From Thioalkalivibrio paradoxus (GTDB lineage: Bacteria; Pseudomonadota; Gammaproteobacteria; Ectothiorhodospirales; Ectothiorhodospiraceae): 40,699 nucleotides of DNA. A program made the position numbers and the translations under genes. Under the pieces are notes generated by a model. The model worked only from the letters and a program-made list of their open reading frames with translations. It did no database searches and was not told the DNA's origin. Positions 8,640-16,538 of the stretch are shown piece after piece. Positions within the stretch are counted from its first letter, which is position 1. Each line of letters begins with the position of its first letter. The stretch covers positions 1-40,699 of the forward strand of contig JAABSC010000016.1 of NCBI GenBank assembly GCA_011390565.1. Reading direction: 5' to 3'.

Positions 8640-9326
8640 ATGACAGTGCGTCCGGAAGATTCCCGTGAGCCCGGCGTCGAGGCGTTGCTGCGTACTCTGG
8701 TCCGCGATTTCCAGGAAACGGCGGCGACGACGGAGATCGAGGCGCCGGATCCTCGTGTGCTCGAGGCCATGCGTCGCGTACCGCGGGATCGTTTCGTTCC
8801 GGGAACCGGCGCGGTCCATGCCTGGGAAAACCACCCGCTGCCCATCGGGTACGGCCAGACGATTTCGCAGCCCTTCATCGTCGCTCTGATGACGCAGCTG
8901 CTCGATCTTGCTCCGGACAGCCGGGTCCTCGAGATCGGAACCGGCTCGGGATACCAGACGGCGATACTCGCGGAACTCGCGGGGGGTGTGTTCAGTATCG
9001 AGGTCGTACCTGAACTCGCACGGTCCGCCGCGCGGCGTCTCGCGGACATGGGGTACCGCAACGTAAAGGTGCGGTCCGGCAACGGTCGCGAAGGCTGGCC
9101 CGAGGCGGCGCCGTTCGACGCGGTGATCGTGACCGCCGGTGCGGAGGACATCCCGCCCGCGCTGGTGGAACAGCTGGGGCCGGGCGGCAGGCTGGTGATT
9201 CCAGTAGACAGTCGCTGGGCCGGGCAGGATCTCGTGCTGGCGGTGCGCCAGGACGACGGCAGTCTGCGCAAGCGGACGATACTGTCGGTGATGTTCGTGC
9301 CTCTGATCGGGACCAACGCGACCTGA
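8640..9326 (+). CDS. pcm: Protein-L-isoaspartate O-methyltransferase
   Basis: A 228-residue SAM-dependent methyltransferase that starts repair of isoaspartyl damage in aged proteins. The N-terminal segment PRDRFVPGTGAVHAWENHP and the IGYGQTISQPFIVALMTQLL block are characteristic of Pcm. SAM motif I is VLEIGTGSGYQTAILAEL, and post-I is FSIEVVPEL. The ATG at 8640 is chosen; an in-frame TTG at 8634 has better spacing from the GGAGGGGG sequence at 8621-8628, so the true start may be two codons earlier. E. coli Pcm lies in the surE-nlpD-rpoS region; here the neighbours differ. Confidence 0.92.
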   Translation: MTVRPEDSREPGVEALLRTLVRDFQETAATTEIEAPDPRVLEAMRRVPRDRFVPGTGAVHAWENHPLPIGYGQTISQPFIVALMTQLLDLAPDSRVLEIGTGSGYQTAILAELAGGVFSIEVVPELARSAARRLADMGYRNVKVRSGNGREGWPEAAPFDAVIVTAGAEDIPPALVEQLGPGGRLVIPVDSRWAGQDLVLAVRQDDGSLRKRTILSVMFVPLIGTNAT

Positions 9327-9405
9327 GATTCATGCGGTCGGTTGCGTGGCGCGGGGCGGTTCGGTACAAAGCATCCTCGCTCGTCCGTCAGGCAGAACCC
9401 GAACC

Positions 9406-10119
9406 ATGGCCGATTTCTCCGAACCGCAGATCATCCCGGATCCCTTCATCAGCGCCAGCATGGCACAGGACAGCCACGCGGCTCTGGAGCGTGAACTCGC
9501 CGAGCACCGGGCGCACCTGGAGGCATTGCCGGACACCGCGCCGCTGGTGCACCGTGCGCATGTCTTGCTCGACATCGGTGAGACCCTGATCGGTCTCGAG
9601 CGCAAGCCGGAAGCCTGGGAGACCGTGCGGCCCCTGCTGGAACCCCTGGTCGAGGCCTCGGAGTGGCAGGAGGCCGTGGAAACCTGCGACGTGCTCTACC
9701 GCGCCGAACAGGACGACTCCATCCGGGCGTTGGGACACGGCGTCTGGCTGGCCGTGACCTATCCGGTCAAGGCGCAGACCACGGTTACTCTGCTCGGGCA
9801 TATCGTCGATGAGACGCCGGAACAGTCGGACGGGGCCGCGGTTGCGGCGATGGTTGCGCATTACATCGCCAGCCTGCGCACGGAAGAGGGCCGCGAGCGC
9901 GACAGCCTGATGTTTCTCACCACGCAGATCATCGCCCGCGTGGCGCGCCGGCACCGGGGCATCGAGGACCAGGAAACCCTGGATACCTGGATCGAGATGT
10001 ACGAACTGAACAACATCGAGAAGCTCTTCCCGCGCCTCGGGCTGATCCTGGACGCGATCGTCGGCGCATCGTGGTGGTTCGATCGCGATGAACTGCGTGC
10101 CCGTTTGCCCGTGAACTGA
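9406..10119 (+). CDS. Unrecognised helical, TPR-like protein
   Basis: A 237-residue soluble protein with no signal peptide or membrane segment. Residues 40-100 contain TPR-like helical repeats (APLVHRAHVLLDIGETLIGL, ASEWQEAVETCDVLYRAEQ). The remainder is also predicted helical and rich in Glu, Arg and Leu. No catalytic motif is evident. The start at 9406 follows a weak ribosome-binding region (no strong SD). It lies downstream of pcm and upstream of repeat copy 3, in a stretch bracketed by tusE and a DsrC-like gene. A sulfur-related role is possible from context but unsupported. I do not recognise the family. Confidence 0.8.
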   Translation: MADFSEPQIIPDPFISASMAQDSHAALERELAEHRAHLEALPDTAPLVHRAHVLLDIGETLIGLERKPEAWETVRPLLEPLVEASEWQEAVETCDVLYRAEQDDSIRALGHGVWLAVTYPVKAQTTVTLLGHIVDETPEQSDGAAVAAMVAHYIASLRTEEGRERDSLMFLTTQIIARVARRHRGIEDQETLDTWIEMYELNNIEKLFPRLGLILDAIVGASWWFDRDELRARLPVN

Positions 10120-10426
10120 CGCCCGGCGCGGGTCATTACCCGCATTGGTAACCACGGAAGCACACGCAAACCGGAACGGCTTCCAAACCCTTTCCGTGTT
10201 TTTCCGTGTGCTTCCGTGGCTCGCTTTGGTGCGGCCCATGGACCTGAAAGCCGGCACCCCGAGGGCCGACCCCCGACGACAGGGTCCACGATCGCCGCCG
10301 TCCCGTCCCTGGCCAACTACACTTGAGTGGGGGCCGGTACGGTTCCATCGTCTGCCTGACGGTGCGTCCTGTCTCCGCGTTCCCCGCCCGAGAGGGCCCT
10401 GAATGCTTTCGACATGGAGGAACTGC
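10120..10426. other. Intergenic stretch, about 300 bp
   Basis: It holds repeat copy 3 at 10151-10221. The remainder (10222-10426) is GC-rich, with the GGAGG ribosome binding site of the next gene at its end. No other gene or clear promoter was seen. Confidence 0.6.
10151..10221 (+). repeat. Dispersed palindromic repeat, copy 3
   Basis: Arms ACCACGGAAGCACACG and CGTGTGCTTCCGTGGCT. This is the most symmetric of the five copies, between two plus-strand genes. Confidence 0.85.
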
Positions 10427-10876
10427 ATGGATACTGTCTGGATTGTGGTGGCCGACGCCGCACGCGCCCGCATTCTGAGTTGCGAGGGTCGCGCCTGTCA
10501 CGGGCTGAGAGAGCTGGAGGCGTTTTCCCACAGTGAATCGCGAGCCCAGAACCAGGAGCTGGTCTCCGACCGCCAGGGGCGCGGGTGGGCCAGCGCCAGC
10601 GGCGACGCGCGCCACGCGATGGACGAACCCACCGATCCAGCCGAGCACGAGCGTGATCGCTTCGCGCGCATGGTCGCAGAGCGCCTGAAAACGGCGCATA
10701 ACCAGGGGGTGTTCAAGCACCTGGCAATCATTGCTTCGCCGTCTTTCCTGGGCGTGCTGCGTGAGGTTCTGGACCGCCAGGTAGCGCACATGATCCGCGC
10801 GGAAGTCGCGAAAAACGTGGTCAAGGTCGAGTCCCCGGAGGCGCTTCGGGCCTACCTCCCGGATTTCCTGTTCTGA
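10427..10876 (+). CDS. Host-attachment family protein (PF10116-like)
   Basis: A 149-residue protein starting MDTVWIVVADAARARILSC, the hallmark N-terminus of the family called 'protein required for attachment to host cells'. It ends with a conserved helical block: HLAIIASPSFLGVLREVLD, then the KNVVKVESPEALRAYLP region. The fold resembles eRF1/Pelota-type domains; the name comes from an early Agrobacterium study and should not be taken literally in a free-living bacterium. GGAGG lies 7 nt before the ATG at 10427. The DsrC-like gene follows after 92 bp. Confidence 0.85.
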   Translation: MDTVWIVVADAARARILSCEGRACHGLRELEAFSHSESRAQNQELVSDRQGRGWASASGDARHAMDEPTDPAEHERDRFARMVAERLKTAHNQGVFKHLAIIASPSFLGVLREVLDRQVAHMIRAEVAKNVVKVESPEALRAYLPDFLF

Positions 10877-10968
10877 GCGTGCACGCGCCGGATACAACGC
10901 CCTTCCCGGCGACACCGGTTTTTCTACTCGGGTGCGGGAGCACCGATGCCATGGCAAGGAGGAACGAG

Positions 10969-11337
10969 ATGGTTGAAGACATGAATGAGGTCATGAACCC
11001 CGCGACGGTTCGGCACGATCCGGACTTTCCGCACGCACCGGCCGACTGGGTACGTGAGGATGCCGAGCGCACCGCGGCCGAAGAGGGCCTGGAAATGGGC
11101 GAAGCGCAGTGGGAACTGGTGCGGGCTCTTCAGGAGTTCTACCACCGTCACGAGGATTCCGGCCCGATCAATCTGCGGGAGCTGCACGACGCGCTGGACG
11201 AGCGCTTCCACGCCCGTGGCGGCCGCAAGTACCTGTTCGAACTGATGCCTGGCGGGCCGGTCGCGCAGGGCGCCCGGCTGGCAGGTGTCAAGGCACCTCC
11301 CGAGGTGGCGAGCGCGGGCTTCGGCAGCGTTTCCTGA
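10969..11337 (+). CDS. Cysteine-free DsrC/TusE homologue (RspA-like)
   Basis: A 122-residue protein with the DsrC-family core: PADWVREDAERTAAEEGLEM, WELVRALQEFYHRHEDSGPI, LRELHDALDERFHARGG and KYLFELMPGGPVAQG. It has no cysteine at all, so it cannot carry a persulfide. DsrC homologues without cysteine have been classed as regulatory sulfur-related proteins (RspA). The chosen ATG at 10969 has a perfect AAGGAGG 6 nt upstream (10956-10962); longer in-frame starts lack this and add non-homologous sequence. A 10-bp GC hairpin follows the gene. A role as a decoy or regulator of the active TusE/DsrC relay is an inference. Confidence 0.85.
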   Translation: MVEDMNEVMNPATVRHDPDFPHAPADWVREDAERTAAEEGLEMGEAQWELVRALQEFYHRHEDSGPINLRELHDALDERFHARGGRKYLFELMPGGPVAQGARLAGVKAPPEVASAGFGSVS

Positions 11338-11358
11338 CCCGGCCGGTGCCCGGTCGCT

Positions 11359-11381
11359 CCCCCGCCCCTCGGGGGCGGGGG
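11359..11381. terminator. Perfect GC hairpin between convergent genes
   Basis: CCCCCGCCCC pairs exactly with GGGGCGGGGG around a 3-nt loop (TCG), between the DsrC-like gene and the convergent RND gene. There is no T tract; it likely defines 3' ends for both transcripts. Confidence 0.6.
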
Positions 11382-11429
11382 ATCAGGCTGCGACGGCGGA
11401 TGCCACCTCCGGGACCGGGCATCGGCTGT

Positions 11430-14198
11430 TCAGGCGGCCTCTCCGAATACGTACCTGGGTCGAATCCACTTGATCAGCAGCGGTAGCAGCATCAGCGCGG
11501 TGAACACGTGCAGGATCAGCGCCGCGCCAATGTAGATCGCCAGGCCCCAGGTGTTCGCCAGGTCCGTGGCGACCAGCGGGATGAAGCTTCCCAGCAACAC
11601 GAACACGGAAACGATCACCGCCGATCCGGTGGTGTTCTGCGTGTTGCGCAGCGACTCCAGCCAGTTGCCGCCGGTGGCCTGCATCTCCTCCTTGAGACGC
11701 GAGATCATGTAGATTCCGTAGTCCACCCCGAGGCCCATCGCGATGCTCAGGGTCACCAGCAGGTGGAAGGCGAGGTTGCCCGACCAGTTGCCCACTGACG
11801 TGAAGTAACCGCCGATTCCGTACTGCGCGAGCAGCGTGATCAGCAGCATGCCGAGCAGAAGCGCAGCAATGGTGAACGAACGGAACAGCAGCGCGGTGAT
11901 CAGGAAGATCGCCAGCGCTGTCTGCAGAGGGCCTTTCAGCCACTCTTCCATCGCCACCTCGCGCGTGGCCTCGGTGGCGCCGAGGAAGCCACCCACCGCC
12001 GGGCGCACATAGTCCGGTCCCTCGATCGAGAGCTCATTGGTGTCGCCGGAGAGATCGGTCCACGGTCCCGAGCGCAGGCCGAAGTGCACCTTGCTGAAGC
12101 CGGGGTCGTTCTTGTGCGCCTCGATGTACTGCTGGATGTCCATCGTCACCTGGTGTGTCTCGACCGGGTCCATGGTGTTGATGAAACCGAGGATTACGCC
12201 CTCGTTCCAGTCCGCCGAAACGAAGGAGTCCATGTCCCCGGCCGAGGTCATCGTCTCCAGCAGGCCGTTGTAGAGCTGCACGATCTCGTGTGGATCCCGA
12301 TCGTCGTCGGGATCGATCGCGTGCAGGTACGCGGTATTGGGAATGCGCAGGTCGGCCCGGTCCAGCGGCTCACCGATCTCCGCGGACAGCAGCATGTGGA
12401 CCAGACGGATGTACTGCGCGTACGAGCCCGTGTAGCCGATGAACGGATGCGCCCGCATCCAGTTCTCCATGGCCTCGATGTCGGCGAGCACGTCGGCGTC
12501 GTTGAAGATGCCCTGCGCTCCGCAGGGGTCCGGATCCCAGCAGCCCAGTTCCTGTTCCAGCACGCGGCATTGTGCGAGCCGCTCGCCGCGATCGTCGATG
12601 TCGAACAGCGATTCCGGGAAATACGTGTCCAGGCACAGCGGGGAGAGTGCCTCGCGGCCGCGGATCGGGATGCTCACCGAGATCACGCCCGGCATGATCG
12701 CATTGAGTCGCTCGAGGTCCTTCCACGTGTCCGAGCTCTCCTTGAACGCCGCGCGCGCGTAGTTGATGCCCTTTTCCACGCCTGGGAAGATGTCCGCCCG
12801 GGTGCCCTCCCAGAAGCGCGTCTGGTAGGCCGAGACCACCATCACCAGCGCGATCGCGCCGACGGGGATCCACTTGCCGGGTCCGACCAGCATGCGCGTG
12901 ATTCCGCCCCCCACCTTGGCTTCCCAGCGATGTCCGTGTTTGCCCTCGCACAGTTCCCTGGACGGCGGAAAGATCGTCAGCAGCAGTGGGATCATCGTGG
13001 TGGTGGTGAACAGCAGGGTGAACATGCCGATCACGCCGAAGATCGCGTAGGCCTTGAAGAACGAGATGTCGACCGTGGCCAGGGTGGCAAAGCCCACCAT
13101 GTCGGTGATGATCGACAGGGTGGCCGGGATGATCGTGTGCGAAATCGCGATGTGCGCGGACTTCATGCAGTCGCCGCTGCCGGCCTGCTCGAGCATGAAC
13201 CGGCGGGTGATCTGCACCGAGTGCCCGACGCCGATGGCGAGCAGCAGCATCGGCGTCAGCACCATCATCGTGGTCAGCTTGAATTCCGTGTAGCCCATCA
13301 GTCCAAGGGTCATCGCGATGGTGGCGAACACCCCGAGCAGCGGGAACAGTGCGCCACGCCAGGTGCGGAATTCCATCCACAGCACGGCGACGACGATCAG
13401 GATCGAGATCAGGAACAGCCACCATTTCTGCACCAGGTCGAGCAGCATGTAGGCCAGGAAGTAGGGCTCGCCCGCAACCAGGATCTCGATGCGCTCGTCC
13501 TCGCCGTGCCGGGCCATCAGTTCCCGCACCTGCTTCACCCAGGGCAGGTACATCTCCTTCACCCCGTCGGTGTAGTCGGCGATGATGTACGCGGCCACCG
13601 CCTTGCAGAAATCCTGGTCATAGTCGTCGTAGGCGCAGTTCTCGCCGGTGTCCCGATGCACCATCGAGACCAGCATCGGCGCCATCACCGGGTTGGTGCG
13701 GATGCCTTCCTCGAGGAAGGCCAGTTCGGCTGCCGCCTGTTCCGGATCGGTGGTGCTGATGCCGGCCGTCGGGATCAGGCGCTGGAACACCAGCCCGTAC
13801 TCGTCAGCGCCCATGTACTTGATCTTCTGGGCCGCGAGATTGATGAAGTTGTTGGGGCGCGATTCCGGGAGCGCCTCCATCTCATGGTGGATCTCCTGGA
13901 CCTTGTTGATGAACCAGGGCTGGAAGATGTCCCCTTCCTTCACCCGAACCGCGATCACCATCAGGTTGCCCATGCCGAACGTCTGCTCGGCGTAGTCATT
14001 GGTGGCCACGTAGCGGTTGCTCGGGGGCAGCAGGGTGTCCGGGTCGTTGCGTACGTCCATCTTCGGGATCTGGGTGGCCAGAACACCGGTGGCGGTCAGC
14101 AACAGGATGATGATGATCCAGCGGAACCGGATCACGAAGGTCGCATAGGCCTCGGCCCAGGGGTGCACGGGAGGGAGGGGGCGGGTGCTTTCAGCCAT
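11430..14198 (-). CDS. RND superfamily / MMPL-type exporter
   Basis: A 922-residue inner-membrane pump. A first transmembrane helix (about 26-44, RFRWIIIILLLTATGVLA) leads into a large periplasmic loop. Two blocks of about five helices follow (around 250-420 and 755-910), each ahead of or after a periplasmic domain. The core motif GVGHSVQITRRFMLEQ and its C-terminal counterpart GLGVDYGIYMISRLKEEM are the acidic/polar TM4-loop signatures of HAE3/MMPL lipid-type RND proteins. The second loop has several cysteines (CLDTYFPES, CRVLEQELGCWDPDPCG), perhaps disulfide-bonded. It is the last gene of a cluster with a LolA-like protein and a DUF1302 barrel; hydrophobic cargo export across the envelope is inferred, cargo unknown. 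No separate MFP or TolC-type partner is nearby. Confidence 0.9.
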   Translation of the reverse strand: MAESTRPLPPVHPWAEAYATFVIRFRWIIIILLLTATGVLATQIPKMDVRNDPDTLLPPSNRYVATNDYAEQTFGMGNLMVIAVRVKEGDIFQPWFINKVQEIHHEMEALPESRPNNFINLAAQKIKYMGADEYGLVFQRLIPTAGISTTDPEQAAAELAFLEEGIRTNPVMAPMLVSMVHRDTGENCAYDDYDQDFCKAVAAYIIADYTDGVKEMYLPWVKQVRELMARHGEDERIEILVAGEPYFLAYMLLDLVQKWWLFLISILIVVAVLWMEFRTWRGALFPLLGVFATIAMTLGLMGYTEFKLTTMMVLTPMLLLAIGVGHSVQITRRFMLEQAGSGDCMKSAHIAISHTIIPATLSIITDMVGFATLATVDISFFKAYAIFGVIGMFTLLFTTTTMIPLLLTIFPPSRELCEGKHGHRWEAKVGGGITRMLVGPGKWIPVGAIALVMVVSAYQTRFWEGTRADIFPGVEKGINYARAAFKESSDTWKDLERLNAIMPGVISVSIPIRGREALSPLCLDTYFPESLFDIDDRGERLAQCRVLEQELGCWDPDPCGAQGIFNDADVLADIEAMENWMRAHPFIGYTGSYAQYIRLVHMLLSAEIGEPLDRADLRIPNTAYLHAIDPDDDRDPHEIVQLYNGLLETMTSAGDMDSFVSADWNEGVILGFINTMDPVETHQVTMDIQQYIEAHKNDPGFSKVHFGLRSGPWTDLSGDTNELSIEGPDYVRPAVGGFLGATEATREVAMEEWLKGPLQTALAIFLITALLFRSFTIAALLLGMLLITLLAQYGIGGYFTSVGNWSGNLAFHLLVTLSIAMGLGVDYGIYMISRLKEEMQATGGNWLESLRNTQNTTGSAVIVSVFVLLGSFIPLVATDLANTWGLAIYIGAALILHVFTALMLLPLLIKWIRPRYVFGEAA

Positions 14199-14243
14199 GA
14201 TGTTCAGTCCCTGAAGATCGACCGTGGGCCGGTCGGTAATGGG

Positions 14244-14267
14244 TCCGGCGCCCCTCGGGGCGCCGGA
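14244..14267 (-). terminator. Intercistronic GC hairpin before the RND gene
   Basis: An 11-bp perfect stem (TCCGGCGCCCC with GGGGCGCCGGA, 2-nt apparent loop) lies in the 93-bp gap between the DUF1302 gene and the pump gene. No T run follows, so it may be a processing or attenuation element adjusting pump expression. Confidence 0.5.
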
Positions 14268-14291
14268 GATGCTTCAGCAGGACAGGCGGGC

Positions 14292-16442
14292 TCAGTAGAA
14301 GAAGTACTTCAGCCCGACCTGCACGTTGGACGAGTCCTTGAACTGGCCGAAGGTGGTGTTCTCGTCACCCCAGTAGTAGTTCAGCTCGGCCAGCCCCATC
14401 AGGCTGTCGGTGAACGACCAGTCGACATCGAAGCGGTTCCACCAGCCGCCTCCATCCTCGTAGATGGTGATGTTGTTCCAGCGGCCGCGCTGGCTGGGCC
14501 CGAACGGCTTGGAGAAGAACAGGGAGTAGAACTCCTTGAATTCCTCCCCGGCGCGCAGGCCGTTGGTCGGGTTCATCGTCGCGAAGTCGGCGGTGTAGCG
14601 CGAGCAGTCGAAGACGATCCCGGTCTGGGTCGCACAGCGGTCGCGGTCGTTCACGTAGTCCAGGTTCACGAACTGGATGAACTGGGCGCTGATCATCATG
14701 TTGGTCAGGACCGTGATGTCGGCGCCGAGCACGTACTTGAACATGTCCGCGTCTTCCATGCTCAGGCCGTTGGCGAGGTCGCCGATGCCCAGTAGCAGGT
14801 TGTCGACGACCGGTTGCTTCGCGTCCATCTGGTACAGGAACTCGCCGCGCAGCACGACCGGGCCCAGAGTCTCGGTATCCAGCGCGTAATCGAACGATGC
14901 ACCCAGGTTGTGGCTGCGCTGCATCTTCTCGGTGAAACGCAGTTCCACCGGGTTGGTGTTGTGTGCGCCGGGCATCATGCCGAACGTGGGATCGACCGCG
15001 CCGTAGTACTGGCCCGCGGCATTGCGCAGCAGAATGGACGTGGTGTCAGCCGCGCCGGCGCCGGTGAGATCGCGCCGGATCTGGTCGCGGGAACGGTCGC
15101 TCGCGAGGTTGGGCACGAAGGCGCCGCCGCCCACGTTCATGCTCCCTGCGCGCTGCACGTTCAGCTTTTCGCCGGTCGCTGCGTCGTGCCAGTCCAGGTC
15201 CACGTAGGGGTTCGGATCGTAGTTGTACAGGTAGTTCAGCGAGTACCCGAGGCCGCCCGAGGTCACCTGCTTGAACCGGACACCGAAGTTCGGATCCTCG
15301 GAATCGGGCAGATCCCTGCGGTAGGACGCTCCGGCGCTGCCGCCCGCGAACCCGGCCCCGGCGAAGGTGTTGAAGGTGGCGAAGGTCGCGTTGGGCAGGT
15401 GCTCGAACGCGGACGTGCGCTTCACCGGATCCCAGGAGGTGTCCATGAACCCGGTACCGGTCACCGGCATCAGGTTGGTGACGAAGTTGTTGGCGTTCGG
15501 ATCGCTGGTACAGGTCGGATCCAGGCCGCACTGCGCGATATTGTTCAGCAGGATGAAGCCGGGGGCGCCGGTCTGGGGTGTAGCCGGCAGGATCTCGCCC
15601 GGCTTGGAGAACGGGTCCCAGAAGCCGCTGGCGAAACCGTCGACCGTGAGCCCGGCAAAGGGCAGCAGACCGGCCGGGTTGGCGGCGCCGCCGGTGAACG
15701 CCCCGAAACGGGCGGCATTGGTGAAGCTCTGGGCGGTGGCGCCCAGCGCCGGGGTCAGGTTCAGGAAGCCGTTCACCTGGCCGGTGATCGCATCCACGCC
15801 CTTCATGATGAACGGATGCCCGGCGTCGCCGTTTTCGTTCAGCCCGGGGATCACGTTGACCTGGGACTGCGAGAGCACGAACTGGAGATTCCCCTTGTTG
15901 TCCGCCAGTTCGCGTTCGACCTTGGCCATCCATACCGGGATGCGCGAGTCTTCCATCGTGTTCTGGTTCAGCTCGCGATAGTCGGTGGGGTTGATCACGT
16001 CGAGCAGCTTCATGCCGTCAGCCGTGCCCCAGACCACCTGCTGCTTGCCGAGCTTCACGTCCCAGCCCCCGACCGGCATTTCGACGTACAGCTCGCGCAG
16101 ATAATCGTGCTGGGAGTAGGGCTCGTAGCCGCGGTAGTCGAAGGCGCTGCTCTTTACCGCCTCGCTGTCGTAGATGAAGTTCAGGTCGGCATGCCAGATC
16201 GCGTTCTCGCCGATGTCGCCGTTGACGAACAGCCGTGCGGAGTTCTCGAACTTGAGGAGATCACCCGCGCTGTGGCTGTCGCTGTTGTCGATCGCGCTCG
16301 CCGCGGCGCCGGTGACCTGTCCGGACCGCGCGAAGACGGACGTCTCGTTCTTCAGATAGCCGCTGACCTCGAAGGCCTGCGCGCCCATGGGTACCGTCAG
16401 CGCCATCAGTACCGCGCTGCTGATTGCGGTTTTCCTGTACAT
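14292..16442 (-). CDS. DUF1302 family outer-membrane beta-barrel protein
   Basis: A 716-residue exported protein with signal peptide MYRKTAISSAVLMALTVPMG...AQA, mature start FEVSGYLKNETSVF. The body is rich in aromatic/Gly/Asp alternating strands and contains a repeated pattern typical of DUF1302 proteins: VKLGKQQVVWGTADGMKLLD, and VINPTDYRE. It ends VQVGLKYFFY, a C-terminal aromatic beta-signal for BAM insertion. Homologues are commonly found beside DUF1329 LolA-like proteins and RND pumps. An outer-membrane conduit or receptor for a hydrophobic cargo is inferred. AAAGGGGA precedes the ATG at 16442. Confidence 0.9.
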   Translation of the reverse strand: MYRKTAISSAVLMALTVPMGAQAFEVSGYLKNETSVFARSGQVTGAAASAIDNSDSHSAGDLLKFENSARLFVNGDIGENAIWHADLNFIYDSEAVKSSAFDYRGYEPYSQHDYLRELYVEMPVGGWDVKLGKQQVVWGTADGMKLLDVINPTDYRELNQNTMEDSRIPVWMAKVERELADNKGNLQFVLSQSQVNVIPGLNENGDAGHPFIMKGVDAITGQVNGFLNLTPALGATAQSFTNAARFGAFTGGAANPAGLLPFAGLTVDGFASGFWDPFSKPGEILPATPQTGAPGFILLNNIAQCGLDPTCTSDPNANNFVTNLMPVTGTGFMDTSWDPVKRTSAFEHLPNATFATFNTFAGAGFAGGSAGASYRRDLPDSEDPNFGVRFKQVTSGGLGYSLNYLYNYDPNPYVDLDWHDAATGEKLNVQRAGSMNVGGGAFVPNLASDRSRDQIRRDLTGAGAADTTSILLRNAAGQYYGAVDPTFGMMPGAHNTNPVELRFTEKMQRSHNLGASFDYALDTETLGPVVLRGEFLYQMDAKQPVVDNLLLGIGDLANGLSMEDADMFKYVLGADITVLTNMMISAQFIQFVNLDYVNDRDRCATQTGIVFDCSRYTADFATMNPTNGLRAGEEFKEFYSLFFSKPFGPSQRGRWNNITIYEDGGGWWNRFDVDWSFTDSLMGLAELNYYWGDENTTFGQFKDSSNVQVGLKYFFY

Positions 16443-16462
16443 GGGAGTCCCCTTTGGTGAGT

Positions 16463-16489
16463 GGCCCGGCGGCCTCCGCCGGCCGGGCC
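16463..16489 (-). terminator. Intercistronic hairpin before the DUF1302 gene
   Basis: GGCCCGGC pairs with GCCGGGCC around an 11-nt G/C-rich loop, in the 96-bp gap between the LolA-like and DUF1302 genes. It is not followed by a T tract. Confidence 0.45.
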
Positions 16490-16538
16490 CGTCGTTATTA
16501 GTATGATTTTTGAATACCGCCCAACCGCGGCAGTACGT

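Noticed and set aside
12084..14795. 903-codon plus-strand frame opposite the RND gene
   Set aside because: His/Arg/Asp-rich antisense product without transmembrane or domain pattern, opposite an obvious pump.
16501..16516. GTATGA as a NikR operator half
   Set aside because: No TCATAC partner at the required 16-bp spacing.
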